In this document: positions 1 through 8,901 of the stretch, piece after piece | Layout of the letters: every line of letters begins with the position of its first letter | Position numbering within the stretch: the stretch's first letter is position 1 | Source of the DNA: Gottfriedia luciferensis | Lineage (GTDB): Bacteria; Bacillota; Bacilli; Bacillales; Bacillaceae_G | Assembly (NCBI RefSeq): GCF_001712755.1 | Contig: NZ_MDKC01000013.1 | Location: 124,001 to 188,000, forward strand | DNA: 64,000 nt | Reading direction: 5' to 3' | Notes under the pieces: generated by a model | What the model was told of the DNA's origin: nothing | The model's database searches: none | What the model saw: the letters and a program-made list of their open reading frames with translations, nothing else | Made by a program: the position numbers and the translations under genes

Positions 1-1333
1 GAGCTCCTCCAGGAATATTTTCTTTATACCAAGGTCTATTTTTAATTTTATTTACGACTTTAAACTTTCCAGTAGGTGTAGGACTCGAAGCTTTTCCTGT
101 TGCTACTCTAAATGTTTTAACTAGTTTTCCCTTGTTATAATAAGAAAGTTTATTTGTATTTGTATTAATAATAATTAGCTGCCCATTCGAAAGTGGGTAA
201 GAGCTCTTTGCCTCAGTATATGAAAACTTACTTTGATTTCCAGCAGCGTCAATTGACTGTACTTTTATAGGAGTAAATACTTTTAATTTACTGACCTTAA
301 AACTATAACTACCATTCTTTGTTGCAGCCGTTTTAGCTGTATATTTACCGTTTAGAAACAGTTTAACAGAAGCATTTGGTTCTGTTTTCCCACTAATGAC
401 AGTGGCATTTTCTTTAACGGTTTGAATTGTAGGTACTGAAGGAGCAGTACGATCTAATACACGAATTGAAACGGGTTTACTTTGATTTTTACTCTTATCA
501 ACTGCAACGACTTGAAGAACTGTGTTTGCCTTTTGCTTCGCCATTTTAATAGTAAACTTACCTGCCGAGTTAACTTTACCTTTTGCTAATACTTTCTTGT
601 TTAAGTAAATAAGAACATCAGCATTTGGTTCTGATTTACCTGATATACTTTGAGATTGATCTGAAATTGATGGTATGGAAGTGATAGAAGGTGCGATTAC
701 ATCTGAAACATATGATGTAGCAGTTTTACTTTTTAATCCAATTGAAACACCAACTGCATTTATTTTAGTAAATTCTTTTAGAGGTTTAGTATTGAATTGA
801 AAATTGCCTTTTGTATCCGTTTGTACAGTGCTGACCAGCTTATTGTTGATGAGAATTTGGACACTGCTTTTTTCTAAAAATGCTCCTGACACGGAAGTAG
901 ATTTATTAGTAATTGGATTGATTTTTGGGGTTGGTAAATCTTTAACCATAAATTTAATATTCTGGTCTGAAACAGTTAGAGTTTGATCATCAAGTGTAAT
1001 TGAACTTAGTTGATAAGTTCCTTTTATAAAAGAAGCTGTAATCCCAATTTTCCCAGCATAGTAAAGATCTGAAGACGAAGGGTTTTTTAATAAAACTTCT
1101 GTCAAATTAGTTCCATTTTTAAATGTTAAAGATACATTGTCGAAATGTTCTTTAGTTGTTAAACCAACTTCAATCGATTGTCCAAAAGTGGCTTCAGTAG
1201 TGTTTAAATTTAGATTATCTATATATTTCGATAACTCACCATCACTAAAACCTTGAGAAAAAGAAGTTGCATTAGCAGTAGGTAAAAGGAATAAAAATAC
1301 CCCCAAAAGTACAGATACAATCTTATTTATCAT
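1..1333 (-). CDS. Secreted Ig-repeat L,D-transpeptidase (YkuD), partial
   Basis: The reading frame is open from an ATG at 1333 (AGGAGAG ribosome site just upstream) to the window edge, so the C-terminus is missing; 444 codons are visible. A signal peptide (residues 1-25, hydrophobic VLLGVFLFLLP core, cleavage near ANA) is followed by a first extracellular part and then about three bacterial Ig-like repeats starting near residues 135, 215 and 297, each with an ISGK-x-EPNA-type loop. From about residue 383 the sequence reads as a YkuD/ErfK L,D-transpeptidase start (GQLIIINTNTNKLSYYNKG, then PTPTGKFKVVNK). The catalytic His/Cys region would lie outside the window. YkuD enzymes make or modify 3-3 peptidoglycan cross-links at the cell surface. 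It is transcribed away from topB. The family call is firm; catalytic competence cannot be judged. Confidence 0.85.
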   Translation of the reverse strand, partial: MINKIVSVLLGVFLFLLPTANATSFSQGFSDGELSKYIDNLNLNTTEATFGQSIEVGLTTKEHFDNVSLTFKNGTNLTEVLLKNPSSSDLYYAGKIGITASFIKGTYQLSSITLDDQTLTVSDQNIKFMVKDLPTPKINPITNKSTSVSGAFLEKSSVQILINNKLVSTVQTDTKGNFQFNTKPLKEFTKINAVGVSIGLKSKTATSYVSDVIAPSITSIPSISDQSQSISGKSEPNADVLIYLNKKVLAKGKVNSAGKFTIKMAKQKANTVLQVVAVDKSKNQSKPVSIRVLDRTAPSVPTIQTVKENATVISGKTEPNASVKLFLNGKYTAKTAATKNGSYSFKVSKLKVFTPIKVQSIDAAGNQSKFSYTEAKSSYPLSNGQLIIINTNTNKLSYYNKGKLVKTFRVATGKASSPTPTGKFKVVNKIKNRPWYKENIPGGA

Positions 1334-1679
1334 TTTCTCTCTCCTTATATATGGAATTTAATTACTAAATTTGCCATATAGAGAGTGAATTCCTTTGTTT
1401 TTCTAATAAAATAAAACGTCATTTTTCAGCAAAAAAAGAACATTTGTTGAAAAAACAGGAAGAACAGGGAATATAGTAAAATTAGGTAGAATAAAAGAGA
1501 AAATAGAAATTTTGTAGAATTAATGTATTTTTAAAATCTTATATTGTCATAACTTCCACGCTTTCTTTAATCATATAATTCAGCTTTTCTTTGATTATAT
1601 TCCGTTCACTTCCCTTTCCCCTGTACTAAGTGTTAAAGTTAGTTAATAAGAAAATTGTAAATAAACTAAGGAGCATGAT
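1334..1679. other. Divergent intergenic region between the YkuD gene and topB
   Basis: This 346-bp A+T-rich stretch must carry the promoters for the leftward YkuD gene and rightward topB. I see no open frame, no clear paired -35/-10 at standard spacing, and no strong hairpin. Confidence 0.5.
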
Positions 1680-3860
1680 ATGAGCAAAACAGTAGTATTA
1701 GCGGAAAAGCCTTCAGTTGCTAGAGATATAGCTAAAGTACTTGGATGCAATCAAAAAGGTAATGGTTTTTTAGAAGGGAAAAAGTATATTGTGACCTGGG
1801 CATTGGGGCATCTTGTGACTTTGGCTGATCCTGAAGGGTATGATAATAAATATAAGTCATGGAATTTAGAAGATTTACCAATGATTCCAGATAAATTAAA
1901 GCTTGTTGTTATTAAAAAGACAGGCAAGCAGTTTCAAGCTGTGAAAACCCAATTATTAAGAAAAGATGTTTCAGATATCGTTATCGCAACGGATGCGGGG
2001 CGAGAAGGTGAGCTTGTTGCAAGATGGATTCTTCAATTGGCAAAGGTTAATAAACCTATTAAAAGACTGTGGATATCATCTGCAACAGATCAGGCGGTAA
2101 AAAAGGGCTTTGAAAATTTACGTAGTGGCAAGGAATATGAAAATTTATATCTTTCTGCTGTAGCAAGAGCCGAGGCAGATTGGATCGTAGGGATTAATGC
2201 AACAAGAGCCCTTACTTGTAAGCATAATGCTCAACTTTCATGTGGTAGGGTTCAAACTCCGACACTTTCGATGATTTTAGAGCGTGAAAAGGAAATAAAA
2301 GAATTTAAGCAACAAACTTATTATGGGTTACAAGTATTAGCAAATAATGTAACCTTTACGTGGCAAAATCGTAAGTCGAATGACCAGAAAATTAAAACGA
2401 CCGATGAATTACAAAAAATTATTGGAGCGATAAAAGGAAAACAGCTAAAGATTAAGGAAGTTTCGACTGCTGAAAAAAAATCTTTTGCTCCTCAGCTTTA
2501 TGATTTAACTGAGCTCCAAAGAGAAGCGAATAAAAGATTTAACTTTTCACCTAAAGAAACATTGTCAATCATGCAAAAGCTATATGAACACCATAAAGTT
2601 GTTACGTATCCACGAACTGATTCTAGATACTTATCATCGGATTTAGTTGATACATTAAAGGAACGTTTATTAGCATGTAACATAAAACCTTATGGAAAAA
2701 TCATTATGAAGTTAACGAATCAACCGATTAAGGTAAATAAGTCATTTGTAGATGACAATAAGGTTTCAGATCACCATGCGATTATACCAACAGAGCAGGC
2801 ACCTATATTAAGTGAACTTTCTTCAAAAGAATTTAAGATATATGATTTAATCGTAAGAAGATTTTTAGCAGTCTTACTACCTCCATATGTATATGAACAA
2901 GAAAAAGTTATCGCAGAAATTGATAATGAGCTATTTGTTACGAAAGGTAAAAGGGTTATTTCACTGGGATGGAAAGAAGTCTTTAAAGACGAAGATGATC
3001 TTGATAGTACAGAGGATCAACGATTACCAATAATGAATGAAAATGAGAGTATTGAAGTAGCTAAAGTTATTGAAACTAAAGGGCATACGAAACCACCGGC
3101 ATACTTTAATGAAGCCACACTTTTGAGTGCAATGGAAAATCCGGTCCATTTTATGTCAGGTAATAGTACTGATTTAAAGAAAACAATAGGCGAAACAGGC
3201 GGATTGGGAACAGTTGCAACTAGAGCGGATATTATTGAAAAGCTTTTTAGTAGCTTTTTAATTGAAAAAAAGGGAAAAGATATTTTCATCACTAATAAAG
3301 GCAAACAATTATTAAACCTTGTTCCAGAAGCCTTGAAGTCACCAGCCCTAACTGCCGAGTGGGAGCAGAAGCTTCAAGCCATCTCCAAAGGTAAATTAGC
3401 TAAATCAAAATTTATGGGTGAAATGATCCGTTTTTCTTCAGATGCTGTGAAAGAAATAAAACAAACTGAACAAAAATTTAAGCATGATAACATGACTAGC
3501 ACTAAATGTCCCGACTGTGGAAAGCTTATGTTAGAAGTAAACGGTAAACGTGGAAAAATGTTAGTTTGCCAGGATAGGGAATGTGGTCACCGTAAAACAA
3601 TCTCTCAGTCCACTAACGCGAGATGCCCTAATTGCTTCAAACGTTTAGAGCTAAGAGGTGAAGGTGAGGGTCAAATTTTTGTATGTGCATGTGGACATAG
3701 AGAAAAACTTTCTACTTTTAAAGATCGACGTTCGAAAGAAAAAAATAGTAAAGTTTCTAAACGAGATGTTCAAAAATATTTAAAGCAACAGAACAAACAA
3801 GAGGACGAACCATTTAATAACCCATTTGCAGAAGCCTTAGCAAAGCTGAAAAAAAAATAA
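1680..3860 (+). CDS. topB: DNA topoisomerase III
   Basis: Type IA topoisomerase of 726 residues, the usual length for Bacillus TopB; it breaks and passes single DNA strands and resolves replication and recombination intermediates. The N-terminal Toprim domain starts at once (VVLAEKPSVARDIAKVLG) and has the acidic DAGREGE motif near residue 105. The strand-cleaving tyrosine is Tyr310 in YPRTDSRYL. The C-terminus has two cysteine clusters (CPDCGK with CQDRECGH; CPNCF with CACGH, about residues 610-680) resembling topoisomerase zinc ribbons, then a lysine-rich tail. The ATG is preceded by AAGGAG. A strong terminator follows, so the gene appears monocistronic. Confidence 0.97.
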   Translation: MSKTVVLAEKPSVARDIAKVLGCNQKGNGFLEGKKYIVTWALGHLVTLADPEGYDNKYKSWNLEDLPMIPDKLKLVVIKKTGKQFQAVKTQLLRKDVSDIVIATDAGREGELVARWILQLAKVNKPIKRLWISSATDQAVKKGFENLRSGKEYENLYLSAVARAEADWIVGINATRALTCKHNAQLSCGRVQTPTLSMILEREKEIKEFKQQTYYGLQVLANNVTFTWQNRKSNDQKIKTTDELQKIIGAIKGKQLKIKEVSTAEKKSFAPQLYDLTELQREANKRFNFSPKETLSIMQKLYEHHKVVTYPRTDSRYLSSDLVDTLKERLLACNIKPYGKIIMKLTNQPIKVNKSFVDDNKVSDHHAIIPTEQAPILSELSSKEFKIYDLIVRRFLAVLLPPYVYEQEKVIAEIDNELFVTKGKRVISLGWKEVFKDEDDLDSTEDQRLPIMNENESIEVAKVIETKGHTKPPAYFNEATLLSAMENPVHFMSGNSTDLKKTIGETGGLGTVATRADIIEKLFSSFLIEKKGKDIFITNKGKQLLNLVPEALKSPALTAEWEQKLQAISKGKLAKSKFMGEMIRFSSDAVKEIKQTEQKFKHDNMTSTKCPDCGKLMLEVNGKRGKMLVCQDRECGHRKTISQSTNARCPNCFKRLELRGEGEGQIFVCACGHREKLSTFKDRRSKEKNSKVSKRDVQKYLKQQNKQEDEPFNNPFAEALAKLKKK

Positions 3861-3881
3861 AAGCATAGTCCCTGCACTTCT

Positions 3882-3919
3882 AACCAGTCATATGAGTTTA
3901 CTCTATGACTGGTTTTTTT
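3882..3919 (+). terminator. Rho-independent terminator of topB
   Basis: An 11-bp stem AACCAGTCATA / TATGACTGGTT with an 11-base loop is followed by seven T. It overlaps the last codons of the convergent sirC-like gene. Confidence 0.85.
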
Positions 3920-4395
3920 CGTTCAATTGCATATTCATCCACGACTTCACTATAATGATAGTCAAAATAAGTGTCCAGTTCCTTTTTTATCTTTTTAGAT
4001 AAGACTGGACTTTTACCTGAAGTTGAGACTGATACAATAAGGTCTCCTCTACGAACCACTGCTGGTGTGTGGAAATCACTATTATTTTGATCACTTACAT
4101 CATTAAACCATTGGAAGTCTGATGTACAATCTTTAACGAATTTATTTATATTTTTATCGTCTGTTGCTGCAATAACAATATGAGCTCCAATTAGATCGGC
4201 TTTTTCAAAATACTTATTTAGCCATTTTATTGTAGGTAACTGTTTAAATTCATCACATAGTTGAGGGCTAATAATCGTAATTGAAGCACCACTTTTTATA
4301 AATGCTTTTGCTTTTCGAAATGCAATTTTACCTCCACCGATGATCGCTATCTTTTTATTTTGAAGTGAAAAAACTAATGGAACCATTTCAGTCAT
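3898..4395 (-). CDS. sirC: Precorrin-2 dehydrogenase (YlnF/SirC/Met8 family)
   Basis: This 165-residue protein matches the N-terminal NAD-binding module of siroheme synthase. It begins PLVFSLQNKKIAIIGGGKIAFRKA, a Rossmann GGGxxAxxKA fingerprint near residues 19-29, followed by TIISPQL and later IAATDD. The motif RGDLIVSVSTSGKSP near residue 115 is a hallmark of precorrin-2 dehydrogenases. The enzyme oxidises precorrin-2 to sirohydrochlorin with NAD+, a step toward siroheme. In B. subtilis the homologue ylnF lies with other sulfate-assimilation genes; here it stands alone, facing topB, and no methylase or ferrochelatase partner is in the window. Its 3' end overlaps the topB terminator. Confidence 0.9.
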   Translation of the reverse strand: MTEMVPLVFSLQNKKIAIIGGGKIAFRKAKAFIKSGASITIISPQLCDEFKQLPTIKWLNKYFEKADLIGAHIVIAATDDKNINKFVKDCTSDFQWFNDVSDQNNSDFHTPAVVRRGDLIVSVSTSGKSPVLSKKIKKELDTYFDYHYSEVVDEYAIERKKPVIE

Positions 4396-4664
4396 CTAAT
4401 CGCTCCTATCTATTAATTATGGACAAATATTTATTTAGCTAATTTTATCATATGTGTAACCAATTTTTAGAACTAGCTAATTTATATTAAAGAGAGGATT
4501 TTTATGTCTTTTATTGTAAAAATGATACAGTTTGGTTAATAATTCAATAAAAGTTCATCTTTTCTTTAGCATAAAAGTATTTTTTCTGTTAGGATAATTA
4601 GTATTATTTTTTCTGAAAAGATAATGATAAGACTGGAATCTAAATTAAAGAAAAGGTGAGTAAT

Positions 4665-5204
4665 ATGTTTAACAAATTAAAAAAAATGTTCGGTTTAGAG
4701 GAAGAACAACAACAAGGATCTGCTCTTGTAACGAAAGAAGCAACTAAGGAAGTTGTCATTAAAGCGCCATTAACTGGAGAAATACATCCACTATCTGAAG
4801 TACCAGATCCTGTATTTGCAGAAAAAATGATGGGTGATGGATTTGCTATTACACCTTCAGAAGGTGTTGTTGTAGCTCCTTTTGATGGAGAAATCGTACA
4901 AGTATTCCATACGAAACACGCTATTGGAATTCGTTCATATGAAGGTGTTGAAATCTTAATTCATGTTGGACTAGAAACAGTTAAACTAAATGGTGAAGGT
5001 TTCGATGCTCATATAACAGAAGGACAAAAAGTTAATGCCGGAGATCATTTATTAACATTCAACATGGACTATATAAAAGAAAATGCAAAAAGCACAATTA
5101 CTCCAGTTATTTTTACAAATGGAGATGTGCTAGAAAATATTAAAGTTACAGCAACTGGCTCAATTCAAAGAGGTTCAGATGCAGCTGTTGCTACATTAAA
5201 ATAA
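4665..5204 (+). CDS. crr: PTS glucose-type EIIA component
   Basis: This 179-residue cytoplasmic phosphocarrier of the EIIA-Glc family accepts phosphate from HPr and passes it to EIIB domains of sugar permeases. The core runs from about residue 28 (APLTGEIHPLSEVPDPVF). His100 in EILIHVGLETVKL is the expected phosphorylated histidine and His85 in TKHAIGI the supporting one. The residues before the core are a short charged leader with no membrane segment or EIIB/EIIC domain, so it is a stand-alone EIIA like B. subtilis YpqE. I chose ATG 4665 because AAGGTGAG sits five bases upstream; an in-frame GTG at 4656 lies inside that ribosome site. No permease gene is adjacent. Confidence 0.93.
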   Translation: MFNKLKKMFGLEEEQQQGSALVTKEATKEVVIKAPLTGEIHPLSEVPDPVFAEKMMGDGFAITPSEGVVVAPFDGEIVQVFHTKHAIGIRSYEGVEILIHVGLETVKLNGEGFDAHITEGQKVNAGDHLLTFNMDYIKENAKSTITPVIFTNGDVLENIKVTATGSIQRGSDAAVATLK

Positions 5205-5233
5205 AAAAAATAGCCCTGGGGCTATTTTTTTTT
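5205..5233. terminator. Bidirectional terminator between crr and the acyltransferase
   Basis: A short GC-rich hairpin ATAGCCC/GGGCTAT is flanked by A8 on one side and T9 on the other, so it can end transcription from both convergent genes. Confidence 0.85.
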
Positions 5234-6281
5234 ATGCTGTTCTAACTTTTAAATGTTGTTTTCGTTTTACATTTAAACCAATGAACAACGGTTTTATAGT
5301 AGGTTGTGACTCAATAATAAATTTCTTTGCAATCATAGGCACAGCTAAACCAATCAATGTATACAATAACGGTCCATAATCGAAAAACTGTGAAAAAACA
5401 GCATTTGCAAAAATATGGATGTACATTATTGTTAATGATTCTTTACCAAATATTGTGCAAGGCTGGATAAATTGTAGTTTTGCTAGCTTTTGACATAAAT
5501 ATAGTACGGCAATCGTCATTGTTATTGGAATTAAAGCATCTAAAAATAAATGGTTATATCTTAAATATTTAAGACTTAGATGGTAGTCTAATTTATTCAA
5601 TTCATATAAGGTCATATAAACGATACTAAGCGTAATACATGATATTCCAAGGACGTTAGAAATTGATGCTATCAATTTTTTCGTAAAGAAGCCTAATCCT
5701 AAAAAGAAAATTGCTAGTAGAGCAACATCCATATTCCACGGAATCGAAATTTGATTAAAGGTATTTTTACCAATTTGTGGAATCAATTTAATTGTCTCAA
5801 AATGTGCAAGCAAATAGCAGGCAATTACAATGAATAGACGTGTACTATTCTTTTTAAAGTATAAACAGATTAACGCAAATAATATTTGTGTAATAAATAA
5901 ACATGTCACATACCAAAATACGCCATGGACTCCAGTAATAAATCTTCCACCGATTAACAATGAAAGGACTTCTTTTGATAAATTCGATTGGTTAATAGTT
6001 CCGTCTATTACTTCAATTGTCATGTTATATAAACTAAATAAAACCAAATACGTACAGTAAGGTACAAGCAATCTAAATGTTAGTTTTTTTATAAAAAATT
6101 TGAGTTCATTAATTGAATTGACCGGTTTAAATAAATACCCACTAATAATAAAAAAGAGCGGCATATGGAACCAGTAAATAAATGTAATAGAATTCGGACC
6201 TTCTGTAGAATGACCATAAACAACCAAAAAGATACCGATCATTTTGGCAACATCCAACCATTTTTCACGTTCTATTTTCAT
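5232..6281 (-). CDS. Membrane acyltransferase, acyltransferase-3 family
   Basis: An integral membrane protein of 349 residues with about ten hydrophobic segments. It starts with the family signature REKWLDVAKMIGIFLVVYGH, whose His24 is the conserved catalytic-type histidine, followed by FHMPLFFIISGYLF. This is the layout of NolL/OafA/WecH-like O-acyltransferases that move acetyl groups from cytoplasmic acetyl-CoA to extracellular glycans. There is no C-terminal SGNH domain as in OatA, so it resembles the short fucose-4-O-acetylase-like group. The substrate cannot be inferred from its neighbours. It stands alone, transcribed leftward toward crr. Confidence 0.85.
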   Translation of the reverse strand: MKIEREKWLDVAKMIGIFLVVYGHSTEGPNSITFIYWFHMPLFFIISGYLFKPVNSINELKFFIKKLTFRLLVPYCTYLVLFSLYNMTIEVIDGTINQSNLSKEVLSLLIGGRFITGVHGVFWYVTCLFITQILFALICLYFKKNSTRLFIVIACYLLAHFETIKLIPQIGKNTFNQISIPWNMDVALLAIFFLGLGFFTKKLIASISNVLGISCITLSIVYMTLYELNKLDYHLSLKYLRYNHLFLDALIPITMTIAVLYLCQKLAKLQFIQPCTIFGKESLTIMYIHIFANAVFSQFFDYGPLLYTLIGLAVPMIAKKFIIESQPTIKPLFIGLNVKRKQHLKVRTA

Positions 6282-6640
6282 TTTATCACCTTGTTTTTAT
6301 GGCTCGCTTAAAGTAAAAAACTTCAAATCATAGCCAATTTTTTTAAATAATGTCCAACATATTGTAACCGATGAGTATTACAAAGTGACAACATGGACGT
6401 TACAATCAAGTTATAAAATGTAAATGAATATTTCATAAATGATACAAACAAATTTGGATATTAAGTGTAGCACGGGATGATACACACTGGTAAAAAATGT
6501 AAATTTTTATTAAAAATTATTAATAATCAGTTCTTTCGACAAATATATTCTGTTTTGCATTATATACTTAGCAGGCTGAATTATAAAAGATCGTGCACTT
6601 TTTAAATAATCATTTCATTAGTCGAGGTGAAGGAATAATA
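6282..6640. other. Divergent promoter region, acyltransferase / ABC operon
   Basis: 359 bp between divergent genes, very A+T rich. I see no open frame of note and no convincing consensus promoter or operator. The ABC operon's ribosome site GAGGTGA lies at its right end. Confidence 0.45.
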
Positions 6641-7561
6641 ATGGGCTCAATTATTAAAGTTGAAAATCTTAAAAAGAAATATGGAGATTTTTACGCTGTA
6701 AATGGAATTAGTTTTGAGGTTGAAAAAGGTGAAGTATTTGGATTACTCGGTCCAAATGGAGCTGGTAAATCGACGACAATGGAGATGCTTGTAGGATTAA
6801 GAAAACCAGATGAAGGTACGGCTACTATTGCAGGGCATGTAATCGGCAAAGACTCATATAAAATCAAACAAGAGATTGGAATTCAACTCCAATCAACTTC
6901 ATTATTTGAACTGTTAAAAGTAAAAGAAATCATTGAAATGTATGCAAGCTTTTATCCAAGTCATATCCCGATTCAACCGTTGATCGATGAAATGCTTTTA
7001 TCTGAAAAACAAAATAGTCTAGTAAAAGGATTATCAGGAGGACAAAAACAGCGATTAGCGATTGCATTAGCATTAATTCATGATCCTCAAATTATATTTT
7101 TAGATGAGCCAACTACAGGACTTGATCCACAGGCTCGTAGAACGTTGTGGGATATCATTTTAAAACTAAAAGAACGAGGTAAAACAGTAGTTTTATCAAC
7201 CCACTATATGGATGAGGCTCATGTACTAGCAGATCGCATTGGAATTATGGATAAAGGTAAATTAATTGCGTTAGATACACCAAACAATTTAGTTAGTTCA
7301 ATTTCTGCAGAGAGTGCGATTGAATTTAAGACAAAGCTACCAGAGCAAGAAGAAAAGTTCGCACATTTAGACAATGTAATGAATGTCGTGATCAATCATG
7401 ATTTCGTAACATTGTATACTCGTAATCTACAAGCTTCATTAATGGCCTTGCTTGAGTATACAAAAGAACAGGATATGATAATTTCGGATTTATCGACAAG
7501 AACTGCGACTCTTGAGGACGTATTTTTACATATGACTGGAAGGGGGTTACGTGAAGAATGA
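6641..7561 (+). CDS. ABC-2 exporter ATP-binding protein
   Basis: The 306-residue ATPase has Walker A GPNGAGKST near residue 37, the Q-loop IGIQLQ, signature LSGGQKQR, Walker B IIFLDEPTTGLDP and switch histidine STHYMDEA. The C-terminal 80 residues form the extension typical of CcmA/DrrA/NatA-type exporter ATPases. It energises the membrane partner encoded next, with which it overlaps by four bases (ATGA), implying translational coupling. I start it at ATG 6641, seven bases after GAGGTGA, rather than at the upstream GTG 6593, which adds sixteen non-homologous residues. The exported substrate is unknown; neighbouring genes do not suggest a bacteriocin or lipid. Confidence 0.93.
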   Translation: MGSIIKVENLKKKYGDFYAVNGISFEVEKGEVFGLLGPNGAGKSTTMEMLVGLRKPDEGTATIAGHVIGKDSYKIKQEIGIQLQSTSLFELLKVKEIIEMYASFYPSHIPIQPLIDEMLLSEKQNSLVKGLSGGQKQRLAIALALIHDPQIIFLDEPTTGLDPQARRTLWDIILKLKERGKTVVLSTHYMDEAHVLADRIGIMDKGKLIALDTPNNLVSSISAESAIEFKTKLPEQEEKFAHLDNVMNVVINHDFVTLYTRNLQASLMALLEYTKEQDMIISDLSTRTATLEDVFLHMTGRGLREE

Positions 7562-8655
7562 AGGCTTATTATCAATTAACTTTAGCCCAACTTCGGATTT
7601 ATGTACGTAATCGTCAAGCACTAATTTGGACACTTTTATTCCCATTTTTCTTTATGATTATTTTTGGATTAATGTTTAACGATGGGAATACAACTAGTTA
7701 TTCAGTGAACCTAATTGATTATGACAACACACAAGTAAGTAAACAAATTACAACTGTTTTAGAGAAACAAAAGTCACTTAAAATTCATAAAAAAACAAAT
7801 GAATTAAAGTCTAGGAAATTATTATCTGATGGTAAAACTGACTTTGTAATCGTCATTAACAAAGGTTTTCAAAATCAAGTTACAACTAAACAACAATCTG
7901 CTCCTGCTAAAATAAAAGTACTATATAATGAAAGTAATGCAGGCCAGCTTCAAGGTGGAATAGCAACGATTACTGCATATGTTGATGCTGCTAGTAAACA
8001 AATGGCAGGTTATACACCTAAAATTGTAACAGACTTTAAAGGAGTAGCTGGAATTACCCTTTCATATTTAGACTTTTTAGTGCCCGGAATTATTGCAATG
8101 CAAATCATGAATAATAATATGAATGGTGTCGCAGGACAAATTGCCTCTTGGAGGGAACGAGGCGTGCTAAGACGAATGCAAGGCACCACATTAAGAGCCT
8201 CAACGTTTATTGCTGCTCAAATCACAGCAAGGCTAATATTAAATAGTTTACAAGCCATCTTAACAATTCTAATTGGCTACTTTGGATTCGACGTTAGTAT
8301 TCGAGGATCATTCTTATTAGTAGTATTGTTAGTTGTATTAGGTACATTAACATTTATGAGCATCGGATTTATTATAGCAAGTTTAGCAAAAAGTCCAGAA
8401 AGTGCTGGACCAATTGCAGGCTTTATTTCGTTCCCACTTATGTTTTTAGGTGGAGTATTTTTCCCTGTAAATAACATGCCCGAATATTTACAACCGATTA
8501 TAAAGACAATTCCTATTACGCACTTATCAACTGCAATGCGTGACATCATGAATGTCGGAGCATCATTTGGAGATTTACTCCCAGATTTCGGCTGGTTATG
8601 CGTCTGGATGGTCGTAAGCTTCTTAATCGCTGCTCGTACATTTAGATGGGAGTAA
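7558..8655 (+). CDS. ABC-2 exporter permease
   Basis: A 365-residue membrane partner of the preceding ATPase. One N-terminal helix (about residues 22-42) is followed by an extracytoplasmic stretch of about 130 residues and then five or six helices from residue 170 on. The ABC-2 signature region is visible as YLDFLVPGIIAMQIMNN and SWRERGVLRRMQGTTLRAS, the cytoplasmic coupling loop, then FPLMFLGGVFFPVNNMP. Such permeases export drugs, lipids or peptides. The start overlaps the ATPase stop in an ATGA arrangement. The stop is followed within about ten bases by a truncated copy of the dispersed repeat and then a terminator. Confidence 0.93.
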   Translation: MKAYYQLTLAQLRIYVRNRQALIWTLLFPFFFMIIFGLMFNDGNTTSYSVNLIDYDNTQVSKQITTVLEKQKSLKIHKKTNELKSRKLLSDGKTDFVIVINKGFQNQVTTKQQSAPAKIKVLYNESNAGQLQGGIATITAYVDAASKQMAGYTPKIVTDFKGVAGITLSYLDFLVPGIIAMQIMNNNMNGVAGQIASWRERGVLRRMQGTTLRASTFIAAQITARLILNSLQAILTILIGYFGFDVSIRGSFLLVVLLVVLGTLTFMSIGFIIASLAKSPESAGPIAGFISFPLMFLGGVFFPVNNMPEYLQPIIKTIPITHLSTAMRDIMNVGASFGDLLPDFGWLCVWMVVSFLIAARTFRWE

Positions 8656-8665
8656 GGGCAGAACA

Positions 8666-8767
8666 AGGAGGCTCAAGAATATCGCCCCTTTGAAAGCGAG
8701 CACCCTGTAGTGGAAAACAACATCACATTACTTATGTAATTGACAACTTCTTTTTTCAACAGCATGA
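8666..8767 (+). repeat. Dispersed repeat, truncated copy A
   Basis: Matches the right half of the copies at 18837 and 39231: AGGAGGCTCAAGAAT, CGCCC, TTGAAAGCGAGCA, CCTGTAGTGGAAA, then TTGACAA and CAGCATGAA. The left half, including the arm that would pair with GCGAGCA, is absent, so this copy should not form the full fold. It begins about ten bases after the permease stop and abuts a terminator. Confidence 0.8.
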
Positions 8768-8805
8768 AGACTTTCGCTAATTTTAGTGAAAGTCTTTTTA
8801 TTTTA
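8768..8805 (+). terminator. Terminator of the ABC exporter operon
   Basis: AGACTTTCGCTAA / TTAGTGAAAGTCT stem (one G-T pair) followed by TTTTTATTTT, directly after the repeat copy. Confidence 0.85.
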
Positions 8806-8901
8806 CCTTTTTTTTCCCGACTACTCCCATTCTTGTCTTTAAGAATAGTTATGCAGTATTTATTGCATACTATTTAAAAATTAAGATTAGGTGAGTTATA
8901 G

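Noticed and set aside
804-986. 60-codon plus-strand frame at the left end
   Set aside because: Antisense to the well-supported YkuD/Ig-repeat gene.
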